Origin: Candidatus Obscuribacterales bacterium
Lineage (GTDB): Bacteria > Cyanobacteriota > Vampirovibrionia > Obscuribacterales > Obscuribacteraceae
DNA length: 38,312 nucleotides
Reading direction: 5' to 3'
Assembly: GCA_021732565.1 (NCBI GenBank)
Contig: JAKFUT010000336.1
Location: 1 to 38,312 of the forward strand
This document shows positions 1 to 8,599 of this stretch, piece by piece; the stretch's first letter is position 1, and every line of letters starts with the position of its first letter. The position numbers and the translations under genes were made by a program. The notes beneath the pieces were generated by a model. It was not told where the DNA came from, ran no database searches, and saw nothing but the letters and a program-made list of their open reading frames with translations.

Positions 1-912
1 TACAGGGCTTCTATCGATGATGGTCACTCCGTGGCGATAAAAGTAGCGAATCAAGGTCGCCCTCAGGGGTCGCCAGCAGACGACAAAAATGTACTGAGCA
101 TGGCGTTTGGTGTTTATTCTGGAGGCTACGGGGCTGTCAATCCCAGCCCTGCAGCTCTCTTTCAACTGCAGTGCAAAAGATCGCAAACATCACCGATTCT
201 CCCTCACACCGAAGGACCATTTGTAATCGCTGAAACACATTTTCTCGTTATGGAATTTATCAAAGGCATGACACTGCGAAGATTGTTGAATCAGGGTTTG
301 CAATCGGGCGGGGCCGCGGTAAACGATCTGGACCTGGCGGTAAAGGTCTTCGAATCTCTGGCAGAGCTGGAAGCCAGCGCACTAACCTACCATGGCGACA
401 TCAAGCCGGACAACATCATTCTGTCGGGAGCTGGCGTTCGGCTAACCGACCCCGGATATTTTGGATCGATCGCTTGCGCCGAAGGGCTGATACCGCTGGC
501 GGTGATCACAACGCCGTCCTATTATCCTTGTCTCGAGCCTGACGACTCGTTTGCTTGCGGAGCAGTCTTGTGGGAGATAGCCCTGGGGCGACATCCTATT
601 ATCGAACCGGCTGACACTGACTCCGGCTCCGGCAGTGATGCCGCGCAGTTGCAACCCGGCCCCGCGCTGAGACAATGGATCGCCTCGCAAGAGCTAATCG
701 GCCGTTACTTTCTTTCGCCGATTGCAAATCTAGTGCCACCACCGGAGCGTTCATCATCGGTGGCGAAATTGCTGCTCCGCTCGCTCGGTCTTGAGATTCG
801 CAATTCTGATACGCTGGAAAAGATATCGCACCCCATGAAAGCATCGGCGATACTTGAGGAACTTCTGAATCTAAAGAAATCGGGAGTTACCGCACTCAAT
901 CAAACGCGATGA
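1..912 (+). CDS. Atypical Hanks-type Ser/Thr protein kinase, 5' end cut by window edge
   Basis: The reading frame is open from the first base, so the gene starts outside the window; the GTG at 31 is internal. The first visible residues, YRASIDDGHSVAIKVA, are the end of the glycine-rich loop plus the VAIK strand, whose lysine (visible residue 14) would bind ATP phosphates. The catalytic loop is HGDIKPDN (bases 391-414), with G in place of the usual R of HRD. The metal-binding DFG is replaced by DPG (near base 448). A D-x-F-x-x-G helix-F signature follows, then a helical tail. No clear alpha-C glutamate can be seen between VAIK and the hinge. Non-RD kinases with an altered DFG can be active or be pseudokinases; the aspartates and the metal-site Asn are kept, so weak activity is possible. 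The kinase fold is confident; the substrate is unknown. Confidence 0.85.
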   Translation, partial: YRASIDDGHSVAIKVANQGRPQGSPADDKNVLSMAFGVYSGGYGAVNPSPAALFQLQCKRSQTSPILPHTEGPFVIAETHFLVMEFIKGMTLRRLLNQGLQSGGAAVNDLDLAVKVFESLAELEASALTYHGDIKPDNIILSGAGVRLTDPGYFGSIACAEGLIPLAVITTPSYYPCLEPDDSFACGAVLWEIALGRHPIIEPADTDSGSGSDAAQLQPGPALRQWIASQELIGRYFLSPIANLVPPPERSSSVAKLLLRSLGLEIRNSDTLEKISHPMKASAILEELLNLKKSGVTALNQTR

Positions 913-1167
913 ACACGTGGCGGAGTGCAACTTGTCCAGCATCACGCATTGATTGAGCAATTCAAGGTATTGCCAGTAACAGTGTTCGCAAGAGTTACAG
1001 TTGGAACACATTTGCGACGCAGGAGAATTCAGCCAGGAAAAGCAGCACCAATGCGAAAAGTTCGTCTCCGCACGTTGGCATTGACGAACTTTCTCATTTG
1101 TCTAATTTGAAGCTAGAGAGCTAGCGAACAATATCGCAAAACAGCTCACAGTAGCATTCTGTTTGAA

Positions 1168-3474
1168 TTATTTGTCATTAGCATACTTCCAAACAGAAGC
1201 CGCATACTGACCGTTACCATCCTTTGCTATGTCGAAGAGGATTTCGCCCATCTTGTACCGGTAGCCCTGGTAGGTGTCGCCAACCCAGCGAGCCTGCCTT
1301 TCCAGACTTTCTCTTGCATGCGGGTTATTGCTCTTCCATTCCGCGATGACTATGTCACGTACCAAGCTAGCATGATCTCTATCCGGATAGTTCATCGCCA
1401 TTACCTCATCAGCGATTTTCCTGAGTTGATCAGCATATTCTTTGCTTTGGATGGTCTCTTTGTTTGCCGGATTGTCAGCTAATTTGAGTAATGGCTGTAT
1501 CTCTCTTTCCAATTGAGCGACTCGCGCCTTCTGTGCATCCGCTGATTCCTGGTGTTGACGCTTCTCTAAATTCTTAGGTCTGTTTGGAACCTCGTTGAAT
1601 TTATCTAAATAATCAAGCAGGTCTTCTTTATTTCGTTGAGCCAAATGAGACCAATTAGCCTGAGGATCAAGCTCATTGAGCAATTTGAGGCTCGCCTGGT
1701 ACTTCACTGATGCACTCATGTATTCAAGTCTATGATCACCGTCAGCAACATAGCAGTGTCCGCAAATGGAAGTGAGCACTGAATGTGCCTCATTAGCGTA
1801 GCGCAGTTTCTCCACCTTCTGCGTGCAAGCATTCGAGACAGCTAACAATGTATTCACTTTGAGTTCCTGGAAGGTGTCAGTATTTCCTTCGCCTTGTTTC
1901 GAAGTCAATCGCAATTGAGCAAGAGCCTCTTTAGCGTGCTTTTCTGTATTGTGCAAATGTGGATTTGAAGAGAGAAGCTCAAGGTCCACTAGCCCCGTCA
2001 ATATTCTACAGGTGCGCTCATCTATTTGGGCGTTGGCTTGGGCACGAGTGAAGAGCGTTTCTAGTTTGACTGCGAATGCCTCGGTCTTTACGTAGGAAGA
2101 TTTTGTCGGATCCTCCAGGCATTGTTGGAGTTCCTTGAGTTCCTTCGAAATACTGTTGAGCTCACTATCTTTTTTCGATGCCTTTCCTGTGCAGCGATCT
2201 TCATATCTCTCGTATAACTTTTGCTCGACCTCCAATTGATCGTTCAATGATTGTTTTTCCGTTTCGGATTTTGCATCATTCAAACGCTCACGAAGACTAA
2301 CAACTCGAAGATTGTGCATCAGCTTGTATTCTGATAATGAAGATGGTTTGTCTGCGGTCAGTTGATGCATTCGTTTGGTTGTTATCTCATCAATTTGATC
2401 TAAAGCGTGCCTCCTCTCATCCTTGTGTCCGGTCTTGTCAGCTACAATCAATAAAGCAATGCAATGTTCCATGGGCTTGTCGTCGCCAAAACTGGTGCAC
2501 CGAGCATGATCAACGGCGAGACCGGGTTGACCGATTGCCAGCATCTGTCGAGCCACAGCTAGATTCAGTTCCGAACGATTACTTCCGCGATGTTCTAAGG
2601 TACGCCGGCTCACATCCAGAAGAAAATCGTTAGAATCAGCTTCCACTTTCTGAAGGTGGCCGTTGTGGGGCGGATGCAATTGAAAATGGGTGACCCTCTC
2701 GCCCACGGATCCAAGGAGGCTGATGTCGACCATCAACTGATCGGTCTTTGAGAGTTGATGATATCTTCGTAGATTTACTCCGTGTGTTTCAAGAACCGGT
2801 CTTCGAAGGGACTCTTCCGCAGTCAGCTCGATTGGTCGAGTTGCTGCCGTGTCGTCAGCTTGTTTTCTCGACCGCGGAGGAGTGTCACCAACTCGACCTG
2901 ATGATGAATACTTGTACGGTAGTGGAATTGCAAAGCCTGGATTAAGCGGTATCGACACGTCTTGTCTAGTGGCTGCATCCCCAACACTCCAAAGTTTTCC
3001 GGCTCCTCCCATTTTGCTGGTGGCAAGACCGGCGACCCACGCTTCAAGGTCGTCCTGATCATTCACCGTTTGCACAAAACCGGTGATCTCAAGTACGCGA
3101 ACCGCAAGATCTACCAAACCGTCATCCTCGTCCCTCCCACCAAGAGTGGGGGTGGGGCGCCAGTTTTCTTTCAGTGGCGCCTTCAAATCCGGGAGATTTG
3201 GCCGGTCGAAAGGACCAGGTTTCTTTTCTTCTGGCGTATATTTTTCAGGCGGTGGAGTATACTTCCCCATTTGGTGCTGAACGAAAAATGCCTCATTTAC
3301 GATCTCAATTTGGGGCAATCCGCCATCGCCCGATCGGCTCTTTTGACTGTTATCCTTCTGCCACAACAGTGCCCCCTCTTTCCACAGCGCAGAGCCTAAG
3401 CCGTTAATCGGATCACTGGGACCCGGGCGATTATCGGTGCTCTCAAACTCCTCAGTACGCTTTGTGTTAGTCAT
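1168..3474 (-). CDS. 768-residue hypothetical protein, proline-rich N-terminus and long helical (TPR-like) C-terminus
   Basis: I do not recognise a named family. The first ~120 residues are polar and proline-rich (PTPPPEKYTPEEKKPGPF-type sequence around residues 73-92), probably disordered. From about residue 220 to the end the sequence is almost purely helical and highly charged, with repeated paired-helix patterns (for example around LAVARQMLAIGQPGLAVDHA) that resemble degenerate TPR units. There is no signal peptide or membrane segment, so it is probably cytoplasmic, or exported by a route that needs no Sec signal. The ATG at 3474 is preceded by a very strong purine-rich ribosome-binding site (GGGGAGGGG, six bases upstream), which fixes the start. 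It converges with the upstream kinase gene across about 255 bases. A short open frame ends 14 bases before its start and may be the remnant of a co-transcribed partner. Confidence 0.8.
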   Translation of the reverse strand: MTNTKRTEEFESTDNRPGPSDPINGLGSALWKEGALLWQKDNSQKSRSGDGGLPQIEIVNEAFFVQHQMGKYTPPPEKYTPEEKKPGPFDRPNLPDLKAPLKENWRPTPTLGGRDEDDGLVDLAVRVLEITGFVQTVNDQDDLEAWVAGLATSKMGGAGKLWSVGDAATRQDVSIPLNPGFAIPLPYKYSSSGRVGDTPPRSRKQADDTAATRPIELTAEESLRRPVLETHGVNLRRYHQLSKTDQLMVDISLLGSVGERVTHFQLHPPHNGHLQKVEADSNDFLLDVSRRTLEHRGSNRSELNLAVARQMLAIGQPGLAVDHARCTSFGDDKPMEHCIALLIVADKTGHKDERRHALDQIDEITTKRMHQLTADKPSSLSEYKLMHNLRVVSLRERLNDAKSETEKQSLNDQLEVEQKLYERYEDRCTGKASKKDSELNSISKELKELQQCLEDPTKSSYVKTEAFAVKLETLFTRAQANAQIDERTCRILTGLVDLELLSSNPHLHNTEKHAKEALAQLRLTSKQGEGNTDTFQELKVNTLLAVSNACTQKVEKLRYANEAHSVLTSICGHCYVADGDHRLEYMSASVKYQASLKLLNELDPQANWSHLAQRNKEDLLDYLDKFNEVPNRPKNLEKRQHQESADAQKARVAQLEREIQPLLKLADNPANKETIQSKEYADQLRKIADEVMAMNYPDRDHASLVRDIVIAEWKSNNPHARESLERQARWVGDTYQGYRYKMGEILFDIAKDGNGQYAASVWKYANDK

Positions 3475-3488
3475 TGCTTGCCCCTCCC

Positions 3489-3614
3489 CTACCTAACGAA
3501 CTCATCGTAGCCTTCAGGTATTTCCAAATTGTTGCCGTCCATAGCGGCGGGTAATTTGTTAGGAGCAATCAATTCCGGAAGTGAGAAACCGGTTGGGACG
3601 AGCGTGCAAGCAAA
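3489..3614 (-). pseudogene. Possible 3' remnant of a small gene upstream of the 768-residue protein gene
   Basis: On the minus strand a 41-codon open frame ends with TAG at 3491-3489, 14 bases before the next start codon, the spacing expected inside an operon. Its translation (ending in NNLEIPEGYDEFVR) looks like a normal soluble protein C-terminus. It has no good start, only a TTG at 3572 or an ATG at 3542, with a stop (TAG) at 3617-3615. A second frame upstream (3760-3569) could be the rest of the gene after a frameshift, but it is not protein-like enough to argue for. It could equally be a chance frame. Low confidence. Confidence 0.25.
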
Positions 3615-3944
3615 CTAGTCGCGCTCCATTCTTGCAGAGACTGCCAGAGCGACGCTCCGCCTAATAATGTAGTTATCGTCGTAGAGAATTGAACGCAATG
3701 GTAATCCAACCACAAACCAGCTCGTGGTAAAGCACAAAAAGCAACTCGGGATGCGGTCAATGATGACGCGTGAAAGCACGCTGATTAAAGTGGCTGCAAC
3801 ATGTTACGCCCATCCGGGGGTTGCCACGCGATCAAACCCCATGATGCTTGGCAGACAAGCTGTCTGGAAAATCAGGCAATGAATGCTCGAGAACAGGATG
3901 TTACGCCACGAGAAACTTTCAGTTCTCGATGCTTATGGTTGTGT
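3615..3944. other. Stretch without a supported gene
   Basis: Short frames exist on both strands, but none has a ribosome-binding site or recognisable protein. It lies downstream of the ankyrin gene and upstream of the 768-residue gene, both on the minus strand, so it may carry a terminator or promoter. I see no clear hairpin with a T-run and no convincing -35/-10 pair. Confidence 0.4.
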
Positions 3945-4655
3945 TTAGGGTTTTCGCAGTCGCTCGGGAACGTGAGCTGCCATGGTCTGCTTGATGCGAA
4001 CATGCGGCTCCCGCTCGAAGCGTTTGACGGTATCCCAGGCTGAGGGCCTGCCTGGCGACGAGAGGAGCGGATCAGCACCGGCGCGAAGCAAGGTGCAGAC
4101 CATATCGTAATCCTTATTGTTCACCGCAATCACGAGAGCGGTAGTACCAGCCAGGTCGTAATTCATCGCGTTAACATCAGCGCCCTTTGCCATCAGCAGG
4201 TTTGCTGTTCGTTTGTCCCGGGCGGCCACTGCCACCATTAGCGGTGTGCGCTCGATTTCATCGAAACAGTTGATGTGCTGCTGTCCCCCTGCCTGTTCCA
4301 GGAGAAGCCGCAGTATTTCATGATTGCGATGTCTGACCGCTTCGTGGAGCGCGGAGTTCTTGTCAATGGCGCACACCTGGCCGCCATGGCTGATGAGTAC
4401 CTCAAGCGTCTCCTTCGAATCATGGAGAGCGGCGACATAGACCGAATAGCCCGAGACCTTTGCACCACTGGAAAGCAATAAATTCACCAGTTCCAGTTTT
4501 CCTGAACCGACAGCAATCGAAAGTGGCGTTTCACCGTCGAGCAAGTCGATATTTGGATCTGCGCCTCGATCGAGGAGATCTCGAATAAAACTAAAGTCGT
4601 CGTTAAGTCGCTCATCTTCGAGGGCTTCCTTGAAGAGGCTGTTCAATTCGTTCAT
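3945..4655 (-). CDS. Ankyrin-repeat protein, about 236 residues
   Basis: It contains about six ankyrin units: a capping helix pair near residues 8-38 (IRDLLDRGADPN), then units at roughly 39-68 (DGETPLSIAV), 69-98, 99-131 (SALHEAVRHRNHEILRLLLEQAG), 135-165 (RTPLMVAVAARDKRTANLLMAKGADVN as scattered consensus positions) and 170-198. The family is a protein-protein interaction scaffold; no enzymatic domain is visible. The frame stays open to an ATG at 4874, but the extra 73 residues are basic and do not resemble ankyrin sequence, so I prefer the ATG at 4655 that starts MNELNSLFKE. No strong ribosome-binding site precedes either start. No signal peptide is seen with the short start, so a cytoplasmic location is likely. 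It is divergent from galE. Confidence 0.85.
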   Translation of the reverse strand: MNELNSLFKEALEDERLNDDFSFIRDLLDRGADPNIDLLDGETPLSIAVGSGKLELVNLLLSSGAKVSGYSVYVAALHDSKETLEVLISHGGQVCAIDKNSALHEAVRHRNHEILRLLLEQAGGQQHINCFDEIERTPLMVAVAARDKRTANLLMAKGADVNAMNYDLAGTTALVIAVNNKDYDMVCTLLRAGADPLLSSPGRPSAWDTVKRFEREPHVRIKQTMAAHVPERLRKP

Positions 4656-5074
4656 GTTAATACGGATACAGGATAAGTTCGCGTGGATTTTGAGCGTGAC
4701 GCCGCCAAGGGGAGGTGAACGGCGGAGGAATTGGAGTGCGAAAGCTTTGATTATCCCGGGTGTCAGACTTCGCCTTCGTGATTTCTGTCTATTGTATCGC
4801 ATTGAAGATTCGTTTAAGTAGCCGCGATATTGCCACGGTGGTTGAGCTGCGAACACGATTTTTGACTTCGGCATGCCGCACGAACCACTACTCGGATTAC
4901 GGATGAGTGCACTCTTCAGCCTCTTTGCAGGACAATCTGCTAGGATGACTGAGCCTTGGATGGAATAACATGTACAAAATTAGAACTCAATAACTGGTTT
5001 TTCGTTTGACTCTTACTGCAATGTGATTGCGTCGGTAATTTTCAACGAAATAGGCTTTCGAGGAGGACAAATAC
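4656..5074. other. Divergent intergenic region between the ankyrin gene and galE
   Basis: This stretch must hold the promoters for both neighbours unless the ankyrin start is the longer one (4874). A TTGACT hexamer lies near 5007, but no matching -10 sits at normal spacing, so I do not call a promoter. The galE ribosome-binding site AGGAGG is at 5061-5066. Confidence 0.4.
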
Positions 5075-6085
5075 ATGCGTGTTTTAGTGGTTGGAGGCGC
5101 CGGCTATATCGGTAGCATTGTAACGCGCATGCTGAAAAGAGAAGGTATTGAGCCGGTGGTGTTTGATAATCTTTCAAAAGGTCATAAGGCTGCCGTTCCT
5201 CAAGGGTGCATGTTTTTTGAAGGCGACATGGGCAATGCTGCTGATCTTGATTTGGCGTTTTCCGGCTCAATCGATGCGGTGATGCATTTCGGCGCTTTCA
5301 TTGAGGTGGGCGAATCAGTGAAAGATCCTGCCAGCTATTTCCAGAATAATTTTGTCAGAACCATGGCATTGTTGAAGGCAATGCAACTGCACAAGGTAGA
5401 CAAACTAATCTTTTCTTCCACCGCTGCAGTCTACGGAGATCCTGACAAATCTCCCATTACCGAGTCATTTCCGTTGGTGCCCACAAGCCCTTACGGTGAA
5501 ACGAAGCTTGCGGTAGAGAAGCTGCTGAAATGGTATTCTCTGGCTTATGGAATTAAGTATGTCTCTATGCGCTATTTCAACGCTGCCGGCGCATTTGAGG
5601 ATGCCGGCGAAGATCATCATCCGGAGAGCCATCTGATTCCTCTGTTGTTGCAGGTGGCAGACGGAACCAAGAACGATGTCACCATATACGGTGAGGACTA
5701 TGATACTCCTGATGGCACGTGTATCCGAGATTACATTCACGTTAGAGATCTTGCAAGTGCCCACCTGAAAGCGCTTAACTACCTGGTCGAAGGTGGCCGG
5801 TGTGATGCCTTCAATCTCGGTAGCGGCACTGGTGCCTCCGTAAAAGAAATCATTACAGTTGCACGGCGTGTGACTGGAAACACAATAACAACGAAGTCAG
5901 GAAATCGGCGTGCCGGCGACCCCGCCGTGCTGGTTGCTTCCAATGATCGAATCAAGAGCTTGCTTGGTTGGCAACCAATGCACTCTTCCCTTGAGGAGAT
6001 CATTGGTGATGCCTGGCGATGGAAGCAGGAGCATCCGCAGGGGTACAAGTCTCGAACGGATCACGCCAGCATAATTTCCATGTAA
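5075..6085 (+). CDS. galE: UDP-glucose 4-epimerase
   Basis: The enzyme interconverts UDP-glucose and UDP-galactose in the cytoplasm using tightly bound NAD, feeding the Leloir pathway and surface polysaccharide synthesis. The protein is a short-chain dehydrogenase/reductase of the extended type. The NAD-binding GGAGYIG lies at residues 7-13, the catalytic Ser/Thr strand FSSTAAVYG at 113-121, and the catalytic YGETK (Tyr140, Lys144) at the usual place. The GalE-type segment DTPDGTCIRDYIHVRDLA follows near 210-227. At 336 residues it matches the E. coli enzyme (338). The ATG at 5075 has a perfect AGGAGG eight bases upstream. The very short active-site spacing and the C-terminal domain are complete, so it should be functional. 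Close relatives such as UDP-GlcNAc or UDP-xylose epimerases cannot be excluded from sequence alone. Confidence 0.95.
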   Translation: MRVLVVGGAGYIGSIVTRMLKREGIEPVVFDNLSKGHKAAVPQGCMFFEGDMGNAADLDLAFSGSIDAVMHFGAFIEVGESVKDPASYFQNNFVRTMALLKAMQLHKVDKLIFSSTAAVYGDPDKSPITESFPLVPTSPYGETKLAVEKLLKWYSLAYGIKYVSMRYFNAAGAFEDAGEDHHPESHLIPLLLQVADGTKNDVTIYGEDYDTPDGTCIRDYIHVRDLASAHLKALNYLVEGGRCDAFNLGSGTGASVKEIITVARRVTGNTITTKSGNRRAGDPAVLVASNDRIKSLLGWQPMHSSLEEIIGDAWRWKQEHPQGYKSRTDHASIISM

Positions 6086-6112
6086 TCTGCCATTAATTTT
6101 GTTCAGGCAGAT
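6085..6112 (+). terminator. Stem-loop just after galE, possible weak terminator
   Basis: ATCTGCC (6085-6091) pairs perfectly with GGCAGAT (6106-6112) across a 14-base A/T-rich loop, starting at the last base of the galE stop codon. No T-run follows, so factor-independent termination would be weak. It may instead protect the mRNA 3' end. Confidence 0.3.
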
Positions 6113-6299
6113 CTACTTAATCTATGGTCTTCGAGGTTCTGAGCCCCAAGCCGCCGGATGCGGTCATCCTCGCTTCAACAAGGGTATCGTGTAACCCCGA
6201 TAGAAAGCAAGGAAGTCCACAGCCTGAAAGGAAGACGCAAGAAACTCATCTTAGTATTGGGAAAGAGAGAGAGGTTACACACTTGCCGATAATTGGATG
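6113..6299. other. Intergenic stretch between galE and the surface operon promoter
   Basis: It holds a small perfect hairpin, GGATG-CGGT-CATCC (6156-6169), and nothing else I can name. There is no credible gene. It may contain upstream regulatory sites for the promoter at 6300. Confidence 0.35.
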
Positions 6300-6328
6300 T
6301 TGACAGCAAGATTAAGCAGGCTTAATAT
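6300..6328 (+). promoter_or_regulatory. Near-consensus sigma-70 type promoter for the TadE/G-like operon
   Basis: TTGACA (6300-6305) and TAATAT (6323-6328) are separated by exactly 17 bases. The -35 box is perfect and the -10 box matches TATAAT at five of six positions counting its common T/A variant. Transcription would begin near 6335-6336, giving a leader of about 150 bases before the ATG at 6488. Confidence 0.75.
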
Positions 6329-6335
6329 TGGGCTA

Positions 6336-6491
6336 ATGGATAAAACAGAGTTAATCTTTGGCGGCGCAGACCGGAATGCTCTCCCTTGTAAAAAGGGTGA
6401 CGTAGCCGATGTGTTGTTGCTCGAGAAACGCTTCTTCAAACCCTTAGGAGGGTTACGTATGTATTTTTTGAGACAGAGGGAATTCCAATGA
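6336..6491 (+). CDS. Possible leaderless 51-residue upstream ORF ending in ATGA overlap
   Basis: The ATG at 6336 falls on the predicted transcription start, and its frame stays open through the whole leader, ending in TGA at 6489-6491 so that ATGA (6488-6491) overlaps the start of the next gene. A second entry in the same frame is the ATG at 6459, which has an excellent AGGAGGG (6446-6452) six bases upstream and would give the ten-residue peptide MYFLRQREFQ. Either product would couple translation to the TadE/G-like gene. The sequence has no recognised family. The same bases can fold into RNA structure (separate entry), so coding and structural readings compete. The short ORF with its ribosome-binding site is better supported than the 51-residue one. 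Confidence 0.35.
   Translation: MDKTELIFGGADRNALPCKKGDVADVLLLEKRFFKPLGGLRMYFLRQREFQ
6356..6411 (+). ncRNA. Folded 5' leader element of the surface operon
   Basis: An inner hairpin pairs TCTCCCTT (6380-6387) with AAGGGTGA (6393-6400) around a GTAAA loop, with one U-U mismatch, and extends through TGC/GTA past a bulged C. An outer stem pairs CTTTGGC (6356-6362) with GCCGATG (6405-6411), again with one mismatch. A further small hairpin, AACCC-TTAGGA-GGGTT (6440-6455 region), hides the AGGAGG of the short leader ORF. This resembles a riboswitch or attenuator layout. I could not match it to a known class; a loose likeness to c-di-GMP-I aptamers is too weak to claim. Confidence 0.35.
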
Positions 6492-8587
6492 ATAAAAGAC
6501 ACGCGCAGGGTGGAACTCTGCCACTAATCATAGTCTGTACCCTGGTTATCGTATTAATTGGCGTCGGTTTCTTCTTCATCGCACAGCTGCTTGGTGGCGA
6601 AAGAGAGTTCCAAAACGCTGTTGACTCTGGAAACCTAAATGTCGCCAAGAAGGCACTCGTCAAGCCCACCTCCCTGCCCCCTGGCTTAGCAGGCGTCCAA
6701 TTTGCAGGGCTTGGACCAACCGACGATTCAATAGATCTCAATACCTTTAACAGAACATCTGCCATTACATTGCTTGTGTTGGCGAATACAAAAGCTATGG
6801 AAGCCAGTGGAAGTGCGCTGGGAACCACGGCCTCCAACGCATCAATGGTGCAAACCGCCTGGGAAACTGTTGGTACATCGCTGGCAACTGTGCTGAAAGA
6901 GAAGAACACCTTCGATTCCTCCAACGATTTCACTAACCTTGCTAACCGTAACTCTGTTCGAATGTTGACGGGCAAGGACAACAATTCGGAGCACACAGAC
7001 CATACCGTGTCATTTTCCGATCGCAGCGCCCTGAACAGCAATGCGACTTGTTCTAATGTGGGCTTTCTTAACTCACAGCTTCCTGCCAACCCCGCCAGCG
7101 GCGCGTCATTGTTTGTTCCAATCAATGGACAACAGTATGCCAAAGGCTATCTGTCATTCGATTTCGCGGGCGCCGGTTCGGTGTTCTTCGTGCCGCTTAA
7201 GCAAGCTGATAGCATCGATCGCTTCAAGAACAGTCAACCGCACCACATTTCTAAAAATACCTTTGATACCGATAAAGACACTGTGGCAGGATGGGCCTCG
7301 CCCGTACCCAATTCCTTTCTGTCTAAGGCCCGGACTCAGGAACAGCGGAGCCAGAACCAGGCCATATTGAATTCCTGCGCTATCAGCCAGTCCCTGGCAC
7401 CGCCGCTAGGCTTCAAGGCTCAAATTCCGCGTGGATTTATTCGCATAGTCAACGGTACCTGTTCCGCAGGCGGGAATCTTCCCAGTCCTCCCGCAGGAGC
7501 CGATCTCTTCTCTTTCTTAATGGGGAGTCCGGTTAAATTTGGTAAGCCTGGCGGTGGTGGAACACTACCTGGATTCTACGAGGCCGATCCCTCAGGAAAA
7601 TACCCGAACTTGACCGCCATAGCTGCCGCTAACAATGCGGGCAAGGATCCAACGCCTGGCAATTGCAATGCCTTGCATCCAGCTCCTTCCACAGCCCAGT
7701 GTAAGCAGATCGGAAATCTGTCTGCCACAATTGACAACACCAATGCTGGTGCCCTCAGTCCGTCGCAAAAAGTCGAAATTGCCAATGCATTCAATCTTGT
7801 AATACCACCTACAGCTGCAGGTACTCCCATCGTCGGATGTCTACATGCCGTTGAACGTGCAAATCAAGAATTTCTTGCTATTCGTGCTCAAGGCGTTGAT
7901 CATGCAACTCTAAGCTCTCTCAAAAACTTTTTTGTGAGCGGAATTGCCAACGTGAATTCCGCTAGAGGAAGCTTCCCCAGTTGCAGTGCTGCTTCGGACT
8001 TCAGTATGACGACACCTATTCACATGGCTGATGTTATCCCGTCAGATTCGGCCATATATGCTCAGCTCGTTCAGCGATGCCGTCAGATTAATCCTGAGTT
8101 CAACGGCAATCTCGATTCCGTTATAGGGTGGACTGACCTTGCTGTTCCTCTGGGCGCAAAATTGTTCATATACTTCGAGGGAGCCGTCGATCGAGCTACA
8201 GGACAAATTACCGGGAATTTGCGGCTTGCAGCCAACGTGCCTGCTTTCCTCAATTCGGTAAAAGACACGCCGGTTGACGGTACAGTGATGTTGCATCGTA
8301 CCAGGACCCAGGCCGTCGGCAACGGTTCCGGAATCAACCATTCTGACGACTGCGGGTATCCCAATCCTTACGACTTCTATCGCGGCGCCGCCGCTCAAAT
8401 GTGCGTTAAGGATAAGATAGAGTACATTCCCTGTACTGGATTTAAGGGATTGCTGGGCGAAGTCGATATGAGCACCTGCTTTGGCAACAATGGTTGTCCC
8501 GCTGGTACCACCACGTCGGAAGGTGCAGGACCTGCATCAACCGATTGTGAAGTCGACGCCAATTCGTTTTGGGAAGGTCCCTGCTAG
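6488..8587 (+). CDS. TadE/TadG-like (Flp pilus assembly related) membrane-anchored surface protein, 699 residues
   Basis: The N-terminus MNKRHAQGGTLPLIIV begins one transmembrane helix (about residues 10-34). After it comes EREFQNAVDSGNLNVAKKAL, the arrangement typical of TadE/TadG-like proteins, in which a short basic head, one helix and an (A)xDAGALAAA-like motif precede a large extracytoplasmic region. The rest is Ser/Thr/Asn/Gly/Pro-rich, with several cysteines grouped near the C-terminus (residues ~640-699), suggesting disulfides outside the cytoplasm. The start has GAGGG seven bases upstream and overlaps the leader ORF stop. In this family the protein acts as a minor pilin or envelope component of Tad pili; no TadA/B/C motor genes are in the window. 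The likely role is surface structure or adhesion. A TadE/G-like fold for the helix is fairly sure; the function of the large domain is unknown. Confidence 0.65.
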   Translation: MNKRHAQGGTLPLIIVCTLVIVLIGVGFFFIAQLLGGEREFQNAVDSGNLNVAKKALVKPTSLPPGLAGVQFAGLGPTDDSIDLNTFNRTSAITLLVLANTKAMEASGSALGTTASNASMVQTAWETVGTSLATVLKEKNTFDSSNDFTNLANRNSVRMLTGKDNNSEHTDHTVSFSDRSALNSNATCSNVGFLNSQLPANPASGASLFVPINGQQYAKGYLSFDFAGAGSVFFVPLKQADSIDRFKNSQPHHISKNTFDTDKDTVAGWASPVPNSFLSKARTQEQRSQNQAILNSCAISQSLAPPLGFKAQIPRGFIRIVNGTCSAGGNLPSPPAGADLFSFLMGSPVKFGKPGGGGTLPGFYEADPSGKYPNLTAIAAANNAGKDPTPGNCNALHPAPSTAQCKQIGNLSATIDNTNAGALSPSQKVEIANAFNLVIPPTAAGTPIVGCLHAVERANQEFLAIRAQGVDHATLSSLKNFFVSGIANVNSARGSFPSCSAASDFSMTTPIHMADVIPSDSAIYAQLVQRCRQINPEFNGNLDSVIGWTDLAVPLGAKLFIYFEGAVDRATGQITGNLRLAANVPAFLNSVKDTPVDGTVMLHRTRTQAVGNGSGINHSDDCGYPNPYDFYRGAAAQMCVKDKIEYIPCTGFKGLLGEVDMSTCFGNNGCPAGTTTSEGAGPASTDCEVDANSFWEGPC

Positions 8588-8599
8588 AGCCGTTCTCCG

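Noticed and set aside
925..1110. 61-codon plus-strand frame after the atypical kinase
   Set aside because: Very basic, with no ribosome-binding site and no motif; probably chance.
1112..1125. Hairpin GCTAG-AGAG-CTAGC between convergent genes as a terminator
   Set aside because: The stem is only five pairs and no T-run follows on either strand.
4656..4874. 73-residue N-terminal extension of the ankyrin protein
   Set aside because: The extension is basic and non-repetitive, unlike the ankyrin body, and no ribosome-binding site supports the longer start.
6356..6411. c-di-GMP-I (GEMM) riboswitch before the TadE/G-like gene
   Set aside because: Only a loose likeness around GCAGACC and GTGACG; the conserved ACGCAAAGC core and receptor stem are not present.
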